Below are positions 17,642 through 26,844 of a DNA stretch of 64,000 nt, piece by piece. Position 1 is the first letter of the stretch. Each line of letters begins with the position of its first letter. A program made the position numbers and the translations under genes. Below the pieces are notes generated by a model. The model saw only the letters and a list, made by a program, of their open reading frames with translations. It did not search any database and was not told the origin of the DNA. The stretch lies in NCBI GenBank assembly GCA_905193755.1, contig CAJJPX010000001.1, positions 220,135 to 284,134 on the forward strand, in the 5' to 3' direction. This DNA is from an uncultured Clostridium sp. (GTDB lineage Bacteria; Bacillota_I; Bacilli_A; RF39; UBA660).

Positions 17642-18691
17642 CCTATTTTTCATAGTTAATTTCATCTGTTGTGAATCTGTTGGAACTAAATCAAAATTCT
17701 TAATGAAAGCTCCTGGTTTCAATGAATTAACAAGTAAAGTTTTTATTTCAGGAAGAGTTTTTCCTTTTATTTTAGCAGCGGCAGAAAATTCATTTCCTCC
17801 TCCTCCAAATAATCTCATTATTCTTGATACATCTATCATTCCTTTACTTCTGGCACTCATACTTATTGTTTCATCATCTATATATGCCATCGCAAAACTA
17901 CAATTGATATTATATTTAAGTAAATAATCAGCAGCTTTTGCTATATCTTCTGGTTCATATATTCTACCACTATCTTCTGAATCAGATGCTATCGCAAACA
18001 TAAAAGTTTGAAAATCAGTATTATCTACTAATCTTTGAATAGCTCTATCATGTTCAAAATCTTCTAAAAACATATTATTAGCTATAGTAGGATCTGCTCC
18101 ACATGCAGTTAATAAAGAAGCAACTTCAAATGTTCTAGCACTAGTATTTTTACTTAATTTATTAGTATCAAGTATTATACCAGCAAGTAAATAATTAGCG
18201 TAATCTGGAGATACTTTAACATCATATAAAAACAATAATCTTGATACTTCTTCACACGCACTAGAAACCTTATCATCTACAAATAAATAAGGTGTCTTAA
18301 TAGTATGTTCATCCATTTTATGATGATCAATAACCATAATATTTTTAAAATCTTTTAAATATTTTTGTGTACAAAGCAAATAATCTTTATTAGCGTCCAC
18401 TGCTATCATAAGACTTCTATCAGTCAAATAAACAGACAAGTCATTAGAACGTATAAATTCAAAATTACCTTTAACACTATCTAAGACCTTCTTAGTTTCA
18501 GGTTCTAACTTCTCATAATCATCATCTATTACAATATAACATTTCTTATTTTTTTTCTTGCATATTAAAGCCATACCAATAGAAGCACCTAATGCATCAA
18601 AATCAGGTCTAATATGTGGAACAATAAATACATTATCATTTACTTCAAGTAATCTATCTAATACTCCTTTAACACACTTACTATTTTGCAT
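17630..18691 (-). CDS. DHH/DHHA1 phosphoesterase (NrnA/GdpP-like)
   Basis: A 353-residue cytoplasmic phosphoesterase. Metal-binding motifs in order: HIRPDFDALGAS (H26, D30, D32), VDANKDY, VIDHHKMDE, and ILDTNKL. The C-terminal DHHA1 substrate-binding motif reads RLFGGGGNEFSAAAKIKG. This matches the fused DHH-DHHA1 layout of nanoRNase/pAp phosphatase NrnA and the catalytic half of the c-di-AMP phosphodiesterase GdpP, but here there is no membrane, PAS or GGDEF part. Substrates could be nanoRNA, pAp or pApA. GGAG lies eight bases before the start. Confidence 0.88.
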   Translation of the reverse strand: MQNSKCVKGVLDRLLEVNDNVFIVPHIRPDFDALGASIGMALICKKKNKKCYIVIDDDYEKLEPETKKVLDSVKGNFEFIRSNDLSVYLTDRSLMIAVDANKDYLLCTQKYLKDFKNIMVIDHHKMDEHTIKTPYLFVDDKVSSACEEVSRLLFLYDVKVSPDYANYLLAGIILDTNKLSKNTSARTFEVASLLTACGADPTIANNMFLEDFEHDRAIQRLVDNTDFQTFMFAIASDSEDSGRIYEPEDIAKAADYLLKYNINCSFAMAYIDDETISMSARSKGMIDVSRIMRLFGGGGNEFSAAAKIKGKTLPEIKTLLVNSLKPGAFIKNFDLVPTDSQQMKLTMKNRTTL

Positions 18692-18726
18692 AATATCTCC
18701 ATTCCAAATAATACTCTATATTATAT

Positions 18727-18761
18727 TAAAAAAGACTCTAAAAAGTCAATTATGAGTCTTT
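18727..18761 (-). terminator. Terminator of cotE
   Basis: Stem AAAGACTC / GAGTCTTT overlapping the end of cotE, followed by a T-run on the minus strand. Confidence 0.75.
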
Positions 18762-19292
18762 ATTATCTAAATAATTTGTATTAACACTTTTATCTATTTC
18801 ATTATTTACTTCATCTTCATCTACTATTAAATCATACTCATCTTCACTATTGCTAACAGGAATTCTTATCTTAGCATCTCCTACTATCTCAATACCAAGT
18901 TCTTTAGATATAGTATATTTAATTGTTTTATCTTCATTTGATACATCTATACAAGTAGGGTTTTTAAGACTTCTAATAATAATTTCAGAGCTATCATTTA
19001 AATCCCTATTCTCACGCACCTTAACTCTAACTTTCTCTTCATAAAACATTTTCTTACTTACTACATTAGTCTTCGTATTATTATCATAACTATACCATAT
19101 ATTAATATCATAACTTCCATTTATTTTGATATACTCATCATCCTTCTTACCCTTTATTTTATGATTTATTACCCAACACCCAAGTACAGTATCAACATCA
19201 GTATCAGTAGTTAATTCATAATCATTCTTAAATGTTTTCTTTCCTTTTCCAATAACAGTCTTAGTAACTATCTCTTTATAATTATTAAACAT
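18750..19292 (-). CDS. cotE: Spore coat morphogenetic protein CotE
   Basis: Directs assembly of the outer spore coat in the mother cell. The 180 residues agree with the family. The signature stretches are clear: NYKEIVTKTVIGKGKKTF, LGCWVINHKIKG, GSYDINIWYSYDNNTKTNVV, and LKNPTCIDVS, followed by the acidic C-terminus (EDEYDLIVDEDEVNNEID) that in Bacillus interacts with other coat proteins. Start set at the ATG at 19292, seven bases after GGAGG; a TTG two codons upstream is less likely. A mother-cell sigma (E/K) promoter is expected but I did not find a convincing one. Single-gene unit with its own terminator. Confidence 0.87.
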   Translation of the reverse strand: MFNNYKEIVTKTVIGKGKKTFKNDYELTTDTDVDTVLGCWVINHKIKGKKDDEYIKINGSYDINIWYSYDNNTKTNVVSKKMFYEEKVRVKVRENRDLNDSSEIIIRSLKNPTCIDVSNEDKTIKYTISKELGIEIVGDAKIRIPVSNSEDEYDLIVDEDEVNNEIDKSVNTNYLDNKDS

Positions 19293-19337
19293 AGGCAATC
19301 CTCCTATAATAGAATATGCTTAATATTTATTTTTGAT

Positions 19338-19369
19338 AAAAAAAATAAGAGATTTTAATAATCTCTTAT
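19338..19369 (-). terminator. Strong terminator of the ABC exporter gene
   Basis: Ten-base-pair stem ATAAGAGATT / AATCTCTTAT with a run of eight T on the minus strand. Confidence 0.88.
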
Positions 19370-21096
19370 GAATTTAAAGATTCATTTAAATATAGATTTT
19401 TATATAATTCACATGTTTTTAATAATTCTTTATGTTTACCAGTCGCAACTACTTTACCATGATCAACAACATGTATTACATCAGCATCCATTATTGTTGA
19501 AAGTCTATGTGCTACTATTATAACTGTATGATCACATACTAAGTCATCAATAGTTTTTTTAATGTAATTTTGACTATTATTATCTAAAGCACTTGTTGCT
19601 TCATCAAATAGTATTATCTTACTATTTCTTGATAGTGTTCTTGCAATAGATAATCTTTGTTTTTGACCTCCAGATAAATTTACACCACCTTCGCCTAAAA
19701 TAGTGTCATATCCTTTAGGTAGTGACATTATGTAATCATCTAGATAAGCCATTTTACAATACTTACGAATCTCATCTAATGTAAGACTCTCATCTACAAT
19801 AAGAAAGTTCTCTTTTATACTTCTATTAAATATAAATGGTTCTTGTCTTATTATAGATATATTTTTTCTAAGTACATCTTCTTTTAATTCTTTAATATTA
19901 ACATCATCAATAAGTATTTCTCCATCACTTGCATCAAATATTCTAGTCAGTAAGTTAAATAACGTACTTTTACCTTGACCAGAAGCACCTACAATAGCTA
20001 CCTTTTTATTTGGTTCAACAACTAAATTAAAATTGTTTAGTGTTTCACTCTCATCAGGATAAGCAAATGATACTTTATCAAATTTAATAACCCCTTTAAC
20101 ATCCTCTAATTCTTTTAGACCGAACTTTTCATCTTCAAATAATCTATTATCTAAAATATCATTAACTCTTGAAACAGATACTTTAACACTTTGATATGTT
20201 TGTATTAACTCATTAACATTTTCTATCATATTAGTAAATCTATATACATAGTATGTCATAGCTACTAAGAATGTTAATGATACTTGTTTATAATATAAAA
20301 GCACAATACAAGTAGCAAGTACTCCACATTCTAATAAAGATTTAAGTAAACCTGTTACTATATCAAAATTCTTTTTAGTATCAATTTCATTAGCTGACTT
20401 CTTGAATAACTTCTTAATAATCTCAATAACATTATTAATTAAATTATTTTTAACACCTAATGTTTTTATCTCTCTTATACCTCTAATTGACTCATTAGTT
20501 AAAGATATAAACTTATCTTGCTCTTTCTTTCTATCTTTATGAATACTCTCTAATATTGGATTATATTTCTTAATTACAAAGTATAATATTATCATAATTA
20601 CTATGATCTCTAAACCAATTATCCAAGAATTTATAAATATATATACTAGTAAAACCATTGATGTAACAAATACTGTTACCATATTCAATAGTCTTAAAAA
20701 TACAAAACTTAATGTATCAGCATCATTTGTTATACGATTTATTATTTCTCCTGAAGACATCTTTTCAAATGCTACTGCTGGTAAATTAATAGCTTTTTTA
20801 TAAGCATAAAATTCTAATTTTCTTGTTAATATACTCTCTAATTTAGATAACATTGATTTAGCTTTAAGATAAAGTACACCATCAGTAGTAATCTCTAATA
20901 CAAAATATATTCCAATATATATAAGAGCTGCTTTAAGATTTAACTCAGTTATTGATTCAACACTTTTACCATTTAAATAACCAGTAAATATCTCACAAAA
21001 TCCACATATTACAACTATTATACTAGATAAGATAAGTTTTCCCTTTTCTTCTTTCATTAACTTAATTAGAGGTTTAAATTCTTTTAAATCCTTCAT
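19366..21096 (-). CDS. ABC exporter, fused membrane and ATPase domains (multidrug/lipid type)
   Basis: A 576-residue half-transporter that should work as a homodimer. The N-terminal type IV exporter domain has six membrane helices (about 1-310). The C-terminal ATPase has Walker A GASGQGKST, signature LSGGQKQRLSIAR, Walker B IILFDEATSALD and the His switch VIIVAHRLST. No N-terminal peptidase is present, so export of drugs, lipids or modified peptides are all possible. Expression looks attenuated: a 30-codon frame with a strong ribosome site and a terminator hairpin ending against this gene's GGAGG site lie upstream (21103-21246). This is the layout of leader-controlled multidrug exporters such as B. 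subtilis bmrB-bmrCD. Confidence 0.9.
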   Translation of the reverse strand: MKDLKEFKPLIKLMKEEKGKLILSSIIVVICGFCEIFTGYLNGKSVESITELNLKAALIYIGIYFVLEITTDGVLYLKAKSMLSKLESILTRKLEFYAYKKAINLPAVAFEKMSSGEIINRITNDADTLSFVFLRLLNMVTVFVTSMVLLVYIFINSWIIGLEIIVIMIILYFVIKKYNPILESIHKDRKKEQDKFISLTNESIRGIREIKTLGVKNNLINNVIEIIKKLFKKSANEIDTKKNFDIVTGLLKSLLECGVLATCIVLLYYKQVSLTFLVAMTYYVYRFTNMIENVNELIQTYQSVKVSVSRVNDILDNRLFEDEKFGLKELEDVKGVIKFDKVSFAYPDESETLNNFNLVVEPNKKVAIVGASGQGKSTLFNLLTRIFDASDGEILIDDVNIKELKEDVLRKNISIIRQEPFIFNRSIKENFLIVDESLTLDEIRKYCKMAYLDDYIMSLPKGYDTILGEGGVNLSGGQKQRLSIARTLSRNSKIILFDEATSALDNNSQNYIKKTIDDLVCDHTVIIVAHRLSTIMDADVIHVVDHGKVVATGKHKELLKTCELYKNLYLNESLNS

Positions 21097-21107
21097 CTTT
21101 TACCTCC

Positions 21108-21133
21108 AAAAAACTACTCTAATAAGAGTAGTT
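21108..21133 (-). terminator. Attenuator hairpin before the ABC exporter
   Basis: Perfect nine-base-pair stem AACTACTCT / AGAGTAGTT with a four-base loop and six T on the minus strand. It lies between the leader peptide stop and the exporter ribosome site (GGAGG at 21103-21107). As it sits inside one transcript from the promoter at 21280-21308, it is a candidate regulated terminator. Confidence 0.8.
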
Positions 21134-21153
21134 AAATATTTAAATATCAAACG

Positions 21154-21246
21154 TTATAAAGTTTGTGGAAAACATTGAAGATTCCCACTTCCTTTATTAA
21201 AACTCTTATCATTAAAAACATATAAATTCAAATTTAAAATCTTCAT
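21154..21246 (-). CDS. 30-residue leader peptide upstream of ABC exporter
   Basis: ATG at 21246 has AAAGGAG eight bases upstream, one of the best ribosome sites in the window. The 30 codons start MKILNLNLYVFNDKSF and end GNLQCFPQTL. It begins about 27 bases after the predicted transcript start and stops 21 bases before a perfect terminator hairpin. This suggests a cis-acting leader whose translation controls read-through. Because an exporter follows, a secreted peptide or natural-product precursor is the main alternative. It has no leader/core cleavage motif (no double Gly), which favours the attenuator reading. Confidence 0.65.
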   Translation of the reverse strand: MKILNLNLYVFNDKSFNKGSGNLQCFPQTL

Positions 21247-21279
21247 TTCTTCCACTCCTTTCTCTTTAAATTCAACAAA

Positions 21280-21308
21280 AATATATCATAAATATTTCAC
21301 AAAGTCAA
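21280..21308 (-). promoter_or_regulatory. Promoter of leader peptide-ABC exporter unit
   Basis: TTGACT (21303-21308) and TATATT (21280-21285), spacer 17, with a TGA extension before the -10. It lies just after the stop of the upstream gene. Confidence 0.82.
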
Positions 21309-21311
21309 ATT

Positions 21312-22049
21312 TTAATTACAGAATCCTTCATAATGTACTTTTAAGCTATTATTATCTATGTCTACATAGTCACATGTATTAAGAGCATTAATTTCCTTTT
21401 TTATATGATCCAAAGTACACTTTATTTCATTATGATCTTCATCATAACATTCAGTAATTTCTTTTAGATATCTTTCATCAGTATAACCATCTTTTTCAAG
21501 TGCTTCTGTTGCTGTTATAATTTTATCATTTTTAACATCATAGAAGTAATTATATTTAAATGTTCCATCTCCACTTGCATTCCATGGATTTAATTCAACT
21601 ATAACTAAAATACTTACTATGTCATTCTTTACAAGTGATTTATATTTAACATTTATATCCGCAACATCACCTGTTTCACATCCTTTTGGATTTTCATCAG
21701 TGTTACATCCTGCTTCGATTGGTAGAATTATTCTAGAAATAACATCATCAAGAATTTTTTTATTTATTACTTCAGAATTATCTTTACCACCTATTATTTT
21801 AGGAATAATTATTTTAATTTTATTTGCACTTTCAGAACCAAAATAACTAGGTACAGTATTAGTAGCATCAACAACACTAACTTTATTTTCAACTGTTTCT
21901 TCTTTTTTATCATCAAGTACTTTATCCTCACACTTAGGACAACTAACATTTTTTCCTTTATACCACATATAACCAAAACCACCAACTGCACATAATACAA
22001 TTATTAAAAGTATAATTAACACTATATTAACATTCTTTTTTCCTTCCAT
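21312..22049 (-). CDS. Membrane-anchored protein, possibly DUF3298/DUF4163-like
   Basis: About 245 residues. An N-terminal membrane segment (about 7-28) is followed by CPKCED and a Lys/Glu spacer, then an exported domain of about 190 residues with several cysteines (AGCNTDENPKGCETGD, ITECYDEDHNEIKC, NTCDY, EGFCN). The stretch VSILVIVELN...FKYNYFYDVKNDKIITATEAL resembles the DUF3298 domain found in RsiV and peptidoglycan deacetylase PdaC, but the match is judged by eye. The start at 22049 follows GAGGTG by six bases; an upstream start at 22079 lacks one. The function is unknown. Confidence 0.6.
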   Translation of the reverse strand: MEGKKNVNIVLIILLIIVLCAVGGFGYMWYKGKNVSCPKCEDKVLDDKKEETVENKVSVVDATNTVPSYFGSESANKIKIIIPKIIGGKDNSEVINKKILDDVISRIILPIEAGCNTDENPKGCETGDVADINVKYKSLVKNDIVSILVIVELNPWNASGDGTFKYNYFYDVKNDKIITATEALEKDGYTDERYLKEITECYDEDHNEIKCTLDHIKKEINALNTCDYVDIDNNSLKVHYEGFCN

Positions 22050-22104
22050 ATACTTCACCTCTATTATAGAATAACACACAAAAAATATTTATTCAAGCAC
22101 AATC

Positions 22105-22133
22105 AAAAAAGTTCAACCATAAAATTGAACTTT
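22105..22133 (-). terminator. Terminator of the phosphoesterase gene
   Basis: Stem AAAGTTCAA / TTGAACTTT and a run of T on the minus strand, overlapping the end of the gene. Confidence 0.82.
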
Positions 22134-23205
22134 ATTTTATATTAAGAATTACATATTCACTATGCACATCTGTTCTAATTGGTATTCCCCAACCTGCTAT
22201 ACCTGAAGTAACTACTTTATTAAAAGCATCTTCTTTTTCATATCCATAAATCATATCAGAAGTTTTAAATATTTCTTGAAATAACTTAGCTGGGAATATT
22301 TGGCCAGCATGAGTGTGACCACTAAGTATTAAGTCAGTTCCAACTTCTTTAGCACTCTTATAGTCAACTGGTATATGAGCAAGTACTATCTTATAGTCTT
22401 CACTGTTTACATTTTCTACAAGTTCACTCATACTCTTCTTGTAACCATTACTTCTACCTATAATAGTTAATTCATCATTAATTCTATAATTTTCATCTTC
22501 TAATATTTTAATACCATTACCTAATATAGTATTTTTAAGTGTCACTTTATTATAATTTTTACCATTACTATAATTATTCTCATCATGATTACCATAACTA
22601 TAAAATATTCCATAATTAGTTTTAAGACCACCTAATATTCTAAAACATTCTTCCATTCCTTGGAGATTAGTATTTTCATCAACTATATCTCCAACAAGAA
22701 ATACAAAATCAGGATTTAATTCGTTTATTTTAACAATTACTTTTTGAAGCTTATCACCAGTTATCGCAAGTCCATAATGTAAATCAGTTATAAGTATTCC
22801 TTTATATTTATTATTAAGTTTATTATTAGAACTTATATCATAACTAACACTTCTAATATCATAAATGTTATAGTAACCATAACATACAAATAAGAAACTA
22901 AATACTGCAGGCAACAATAAATATATTTTCATAAACCATTTATATTTCTTTAAAAATTTATAAAATAACATAACTATTAAATAAATAAGTATTAAATAAA
23001 GAATAAATATCATAAATAACGCAACTACCTTATTCATCATTGAAAGTACTAAACTACTATAAAATACAAGAACACTTATAATACTTAAAATATTTTTATT
23101 AACCTTAATCTTTAATTTATCACAAACCTTATATAAATATTTATAAAAGGCAAGTGTTAAAAACATAAGAAATATAAAAAATAAAATTCCATATAAATAA
23201 AACAT
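22132..23205 (-). CDS. Membrane-bound calcineurin-like metallophosphoesterase (YkuE-like)
   Basis: A 357-residue protein. Three or four membrane helices in the first 110 residues are followed by a metallophosphoesterase domain with the full motif set: DLHYG, VGDIVDENTN, YGNHDENN, AHIPVD and GHTHAGQIFP. It matches the YkuE/YpbG group of membrane-associated phosphoesterases, whose substrates are lipid or nucleotide phosphates. The side of the membrane is not determined. It is divergent from the gerA operon, with 62 bases between the two starts. Confidence 0.88.
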   Translation of the reverse strand: MFYLYGILFFIFLMFLTLAFYKYLYKVCDKLKIKVNKNILSIISVLVFYSSLVLSMMNKVVALFMIFILYLILIYLIVMLFYKFLKKYKWFMKIYLLLPAVFSFLFVCYGYYNIYDIRSVSYDISSNNKLNNKYKGILITDLHYGLAITGDKLQKVIVKINELNPDFVFLVGDIVDENTNLQGMEECFRILGGLKTNYGIFYSYGNHDENNYSNGKNYNKVTLKNTILGNGIKILEDENYRINDELTIIGRSNGYKKSMSELVENVNSEDYKIVLAHIPVDYKSAKEVGTDLILSGHTHAGQIFPAKLFQEIFKTSDMIYGYEKEDAFNKVVTSGIAGWGIPIRTDVHSEYVILNIK

Positions 23206-23267
23206 ATCTTACCGCCTTAATTATTATATCATAGTATTTTTATTATGTTTAAGTAAATAATATAATT

Positions 23268-24662
23268 ATGGATATAATAAGTAAGCTAAAATCTAAGAAA
23301 GAACATATGCCAGATCTTCAATTAAAAGAAGTTTCTTTTGGTATAAATAAAATTTATATAGTTAATATTCAAACTGTTTCTTCAAGTACACTTACTAATG
23401 AATTTATTCTTGATTATATTTCTAAAAGAAGTCTTTTAAAAAACGAGCTCATCACTTCTCTTAAAAAAGATATTATGAATTATATACCATCTATTAGTTT
23501 TATAGATATAGATTCTAAAGATGTAATGGAATACTTATTTAATGGTTTTAGTATCATTATTTATCATGATGAATGCATTGCATTAGAGACAAGAGCTAAC
23601 ATTGATAGAGGCGTTAATGAACCATCTAGTGAACCTACTATTAAAGGCCCAAAAGATGCTTTTAATGAAAATTATAATACTAATATAGGTCTAGTTAGAA
23701 AAAGAATCAAAGATGAAAATCTTTATATGAAAGAACTTACTCTTGGTACTAGAACTAAAACTAAAGTAAGTATTCTTTATATGAATGATATAGTTGATAA
23801 AGAATTACTAGAATGTACTATAGATAAAATAAGTAATATAACTAGTGATAAAGTACTTGATACTTACTATATAAAAAGTCTTATTAGTGGTGAAAACAAA
23901 TCATCATTTCCATCTATTAAATCAACTGAAAAACCTGATAGTATAGCTAAAGGTCTTACTGAAGGTAAAATATGTATAATATCAGAAAACTCTTGTAACG
24001 CTCTTATTATACCAACATTTTTTATAGATTACTTTCATAATGACGAAGATATTTATCAAAAAAGTTTATACGTTGAATTTGTTAAATTTATAAGAATACT
24101 AGCACTTTTTATAACTATATTTGCTCCATCTATATACCTTGCAATTATTACTTATGATCAACAAATACTTCCAACAAGTTTACTTATAAATTTTTCTCTT
24201 CAAAGAGCAAGTGTACCTTTTCCAGCACTCATCGAAGCATTCAGTTTAATGTTTACTTTTGAACTTCTTTATGAAGGAGATGCACTGACTCCATCTTCGA
24301 GAGGTACTTCTCTTTCAATATTAGGTGCTTTAGTTTTAGGTGATGCTGCAGTAAGTGCAGGAATAGTATCTCCTATCACGGTTATAGTAGTAGCAGTAAC
24401 AGCGATCTCATCAATATTCTTTGTTTACTATGATTTTCAATCATTCATAAGACTCTATAGATATAGTTTAATGATACTATCATCTATATTTGGAATAATC
24501 GGAGTACTATTTGGTTTCATATTTATAATTACTAATCTATGTAGTATTAAATCATTCGGAAAACCATTTATGTATCCAATAAGTCCAAAATTAAATATAA
24601 AAGGAAGAAAACAACTAATAAAAAGAGGCCTTCTACCTCAAAATAGTAATAAAGGAGAATAA
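23268..24662 (+). CDS. gerAA: Spore germination receptor subunit A (GerA family)
   Basis: A-subunit of a germinant receptor in the inner spore membrane. The 464 residues have a hydrophilic N-terminal half and five or so membrane segments from about residue 270. Family hallmarks include ALETRANIDRGVNEPSSEPTIKGPKDAFNEN, IGLVRKRI, and in the membrane part APSIYLAIITYDQQILPT, RASVPFPALIEAFSLMFTFELLYE and LGDAAVSAGIVSPI. First gene of an A-C-B operon; its stop overlaps the next ATG by one base. No strong Shine-Dalgarno or vegetative promoter is visible, in keeping with forespore (sigma G) control, but no clear sigma G box was found either. Confidence 0.93.
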   Translation: MDIISKLKSKKEHMPDLQLKEVSFGINKIYIVNIQTVSSSTLTNEFILDYISKRSLLKNELITSLKKDIMNYIPSISFIDIDSKDVMEYLFNGFSIIIYHDECIALETRANIDRGVNEPSSEPTIKGPKDAFNENYNTNIGLVRKRIKDENLYMKELTLGTRTKTKVSILYMNDIVDKELLECTIDKISNITSDKVLDTYYIKSLISGENKSSFPSIKSTEKPDSIAKGLTEGKICIISENSCNALIIPTFFIDYFHNDEDIYQKSLYVEFVKFIRILALFITIFAPSIYLAIITYDQQILPTSLLINFSLQRASVPFPALIEAFSLMFTFELLYEGDALTPSSRGTSLSILGALVLGDAAVSAGIVSPITVIVVAVTAISSIFFVYYDFQSFIRLYRYSLMILSSIFGIIGVLFGFIFIITNLCSIKSFGKPFMYPISPKLNIKGRKQLIKRGLLPQNSNKGE

Positions 24663-25729
24663 TGAAAAAAATACTAATACTTTTAATAATGATTTTATCC
24701 TTAACTGGATGTAAAGACTACATAGAAATAAATGATTTAGCAATTCTAACAGGTATAGTTATAGACTACACTGATAATATGTATGAAGTAACTGCCCAAC
24801 TAATAGTTAATGACAAAGAAAGTAATACTGAAATATTTACTACAAAGTCTTCCTCAATTAATGAAGCAATAGCTGAACTATCAAAACTAAGTAACAAAGA
24901 AGTATTTATTTCACACCTAAAAGTTCTAATAATAACAGAAAACATAATAAAAAATAATATAGATTTTAAAGACTATTTTCTAAGAAGTTCTAAATCAAAA
25001 ATGAATTTCTATGTTTACATAATAAACCAAAATATAAAAGATAAAGTATTAAATATATACAAAGAAAATGATGGCTCAGCTATATACTTAGAAAAAATGA
25101 TGAAATTTAATCAAAATATTTTTTCATCTTCTACCCCATTAAAATTCTCAGAATATGCTTATTACTCCATTGAAAAAGGATATACTAATATTTATCCAAA
25201 AATAGATATAATTAAAAACAATGATAAAGAAGTATTATATCTATCAAACTTAACAACTTTTAATAATGAAAATGAAATAGATCTTACAGAAAACGAATCT
25301 ATTTTCTATAATATACTAACTAACAAAGCTAATAAAAGTTCGCTAACTATAGATTGTGATGATAACACCTTCTCTATTGAAATACAAGATATTAAAACAA
25401 AGTATAAACTAAAAGATAATAAGTTATATCTAAATAATAAATCTAAAACTAAAATAATTGATTATAAATGTAAATATAATTTAAATGAAAAATCTTCTAT
25501 AGAGAAACTAACTAACTTAACAAACGAATATATAGAAAACAACATAAATAATTTAATAGATTTTATTAAAAAGAATAACACAGATATTATAGGTATTGGT
25601 TCTTATATTTATAAACATAAAACAAGCTATTTTAATGATAAAGATAAATGGAATACATATTTAAATGATATAAAAATAAATGTAAAATCTAATACTAATA
25701 TAACATCTCTAGGAGAAATAAAACGATGA
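24662..25729 (+). CDS. gerAC: Spore germination lipoprotein, receptor subunit C (GerC family)
   Basis: A 355-residue lipoprotein. The signal peptide ends in the lipobox LTGC (Cys17), and the mature protein starts CKDYIEINDLAIL. GerC features include a conserved LTGIVIDY segment, the repeated alpha-beta domain layout, and a C-terminal domain with NLIDFIKKNNTDIIGIGSYIYKHK, the family's I-G-x-G...W-pattern (DKWNTYLNDIKINVKSN). It would sit on the outer face of the inner spore membrane with the A and B subunits. AAAGGAG lies four bases before the ATG; the stop overlaps the gerAB ATG (ATGA). Confidence 0.9.
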   Translation: MKKILILLIMILSLTGCKDYIEINDLAILTGIVIDYTDNMYEVTAQLIVNDKESNTEIFTTKSSSINEAIAELSKLSNKEVFISHLKVLIITENIIKNNIDFKDYFLRSSKSKMNFYVYIINQNIKDKVLNIYKENDGSAIYLEKMMKFNQNIFSSSTPLKFSEYAYYSIEKGYTNIYPKIDIIKNNDKEVLYLSNLTTFNNENEIDLTENESIFYNILTNKANKSSLTIDCDDNTFSIEIQDIKTKYKLKDNKLYLNNKSKTKIIDYKCKYNLNEKSSIEKLTNLTNEYIENNINNLIDFIKKNNTDIIGIGSYIYKHKTSYFNDKDKWNTYLNDIKINVKSNTNITSLGEIKR

Positions 25730-26829
25730 AAAATAAGAATGAAAAAGTAAATAGTTTTTCTTTAAGTATTTTAGTAATAACTTTAAGTGGTGCTCCATTT
25801 TGGGGAATACTTACTAGTTATCTTCTTTATAATTCAAAAGAAGCTACACCTATCTCTATGTTAATAGGTTATTTTTTAGGCCTTATTATTTCTAAAATAT
25901 TTTTATCTTTCAATGATACTCATAAGGATTTAATAAGCTCAAAAAAGATAGAAAAAATATATAGTAAATTCTCAATAGTTATAAACATTATAGAAGCGAT
26001 ACTTGCTATATTTACATATATTTTTCTTTGTTATAGACTTTCTTCATTCCTATCAAGTCAATATTTAATTGAAACTCCTGATATATATTTTTTTATTCTA
26101 ATTTTAGCTTTAACTTTCTATATTGCTAACCAAGGCATTGAAACACTAACTAGAGTAACTATCATATCTATTTATGTAGCTATTACTATATTTGTTTTTG
26201 ACTACATTAACTTATTTAAAGAAATCAACTTTAATAATTTTTTACCTATTTTAACAGTAAATTTCAAAAGTATAATAAAGTCTTCAATTATATATGCATT
26301 ATTTTCATCTGTTCCACCTATGTTTGCGATGAGTATAAGTAAAACTGATATAATTGATCATGAAAACTTCAATAAAATGTATTATAGGATGTACTCCATT
26401 TCATTTATTATCCTATTAATAGCCATAACAACTACTATAGGTGTCTATGGTATAAACTTATCTAGTTTATTTGATTATCCATTATATACAGTACTTAAAA
26501 AAATAGAAATATTCTCATTCATAGATTCTATTGAAAATATAAGTGTTATACTTTGGATTCTATACTCCATAAATGCTGCATCTGCAGTGCTTCTTTCCAT
26601 ATTTAACAATTTAAAAGAAGCACTAAATTTAGACAAAAAGAAAACAAAATATTTTAAAGCATTAACTATGTTATTAATACTAATTATAACAATATTCTTT
26701 TATAAGAAAAATAGTTATATAGAAACAATAGAATATATAAAATATCCAGTTTATGTAACATTTATATTATTTATGTTAACATTTATATCTCTAATAATAA
26801 GTAAAATAAAATCAAGAAAAAAGAGCTAA
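25726..26829 (+). CDS. gerAB: Spore germination receptor subunit B (amino-acid permease-like)
   Basis: A 367-residue integral membrane protein with about ten hydrophobic helices throughout (e.g. SILVITLSGAPFWGILTSYLLY, and the last near residue 345). It matches GerAB of the APC transporter superfamily, which binds the germinant in the receptor complex. The four-base overlap with gerAC couples translation. The order A-C-B is seen in several Firmicutes. The gene ends five bases before a convergent minus-strand gene; the hairpin there (26815-26844) has its T-run only on the minus strand. Confidence 0.9.
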   Translation: MKNKNEKVNSFSLSILVITLSGAPFWGILTSYLLYNSKEATPISMLIGYFLGLIISKIFLSFNDTHKDLISSKKIEKIYSKFSIVINIIEAILAIFTYIFLCYRLSSFLSSQYLIETPDIYFFILILALTFYIANQGIETLTRVTIISIYVAITIFVFDYINLFKEINFNNFLPILTVNFKSIIKSSIIYALFSSVPPMFAMSISKTDIIDHENFNKMYYRMYSISFIILLIAITTTIGVYGINLSSLFDYPLYTVLKKIEIFSFIDSIENISVILWILYSINAASAVLLSIFNNLKEALNLDKKKTKYFKALTMLLILIITIFFYKKNSYIETIEYIKYPVYVTFILFMLTFISLIISKIKSRKKS

Positions 26830-26844
26830 ATTATTATCTAGCTC
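26815..26844 (-). terminator. Terminator of the gene at 26834, facing gerAB
   Basis: Stem GAGCTA / TAGCTC with a ten-base loop and a run of six T on the minus strand, overlapping the last codons. Confidence 0.7.

Noticed and set aside
21154..21246. RiPP/bacteriocin precursor exported by the ABC transporter
   Set aside because: Kept only as an alternative: no double-Gly or other cleavage site, no peptidase domain in the transporter, no modification enzyme nearby, while the hairpin layout fits attenuation.
21809..22000. 63-codon minus-strand frame within the gene at 21312
   Set aside because: Out-of-frame overlap with a longer protein with a good start; composition is a frame-shifted copy of the hydrophobic anchor region.
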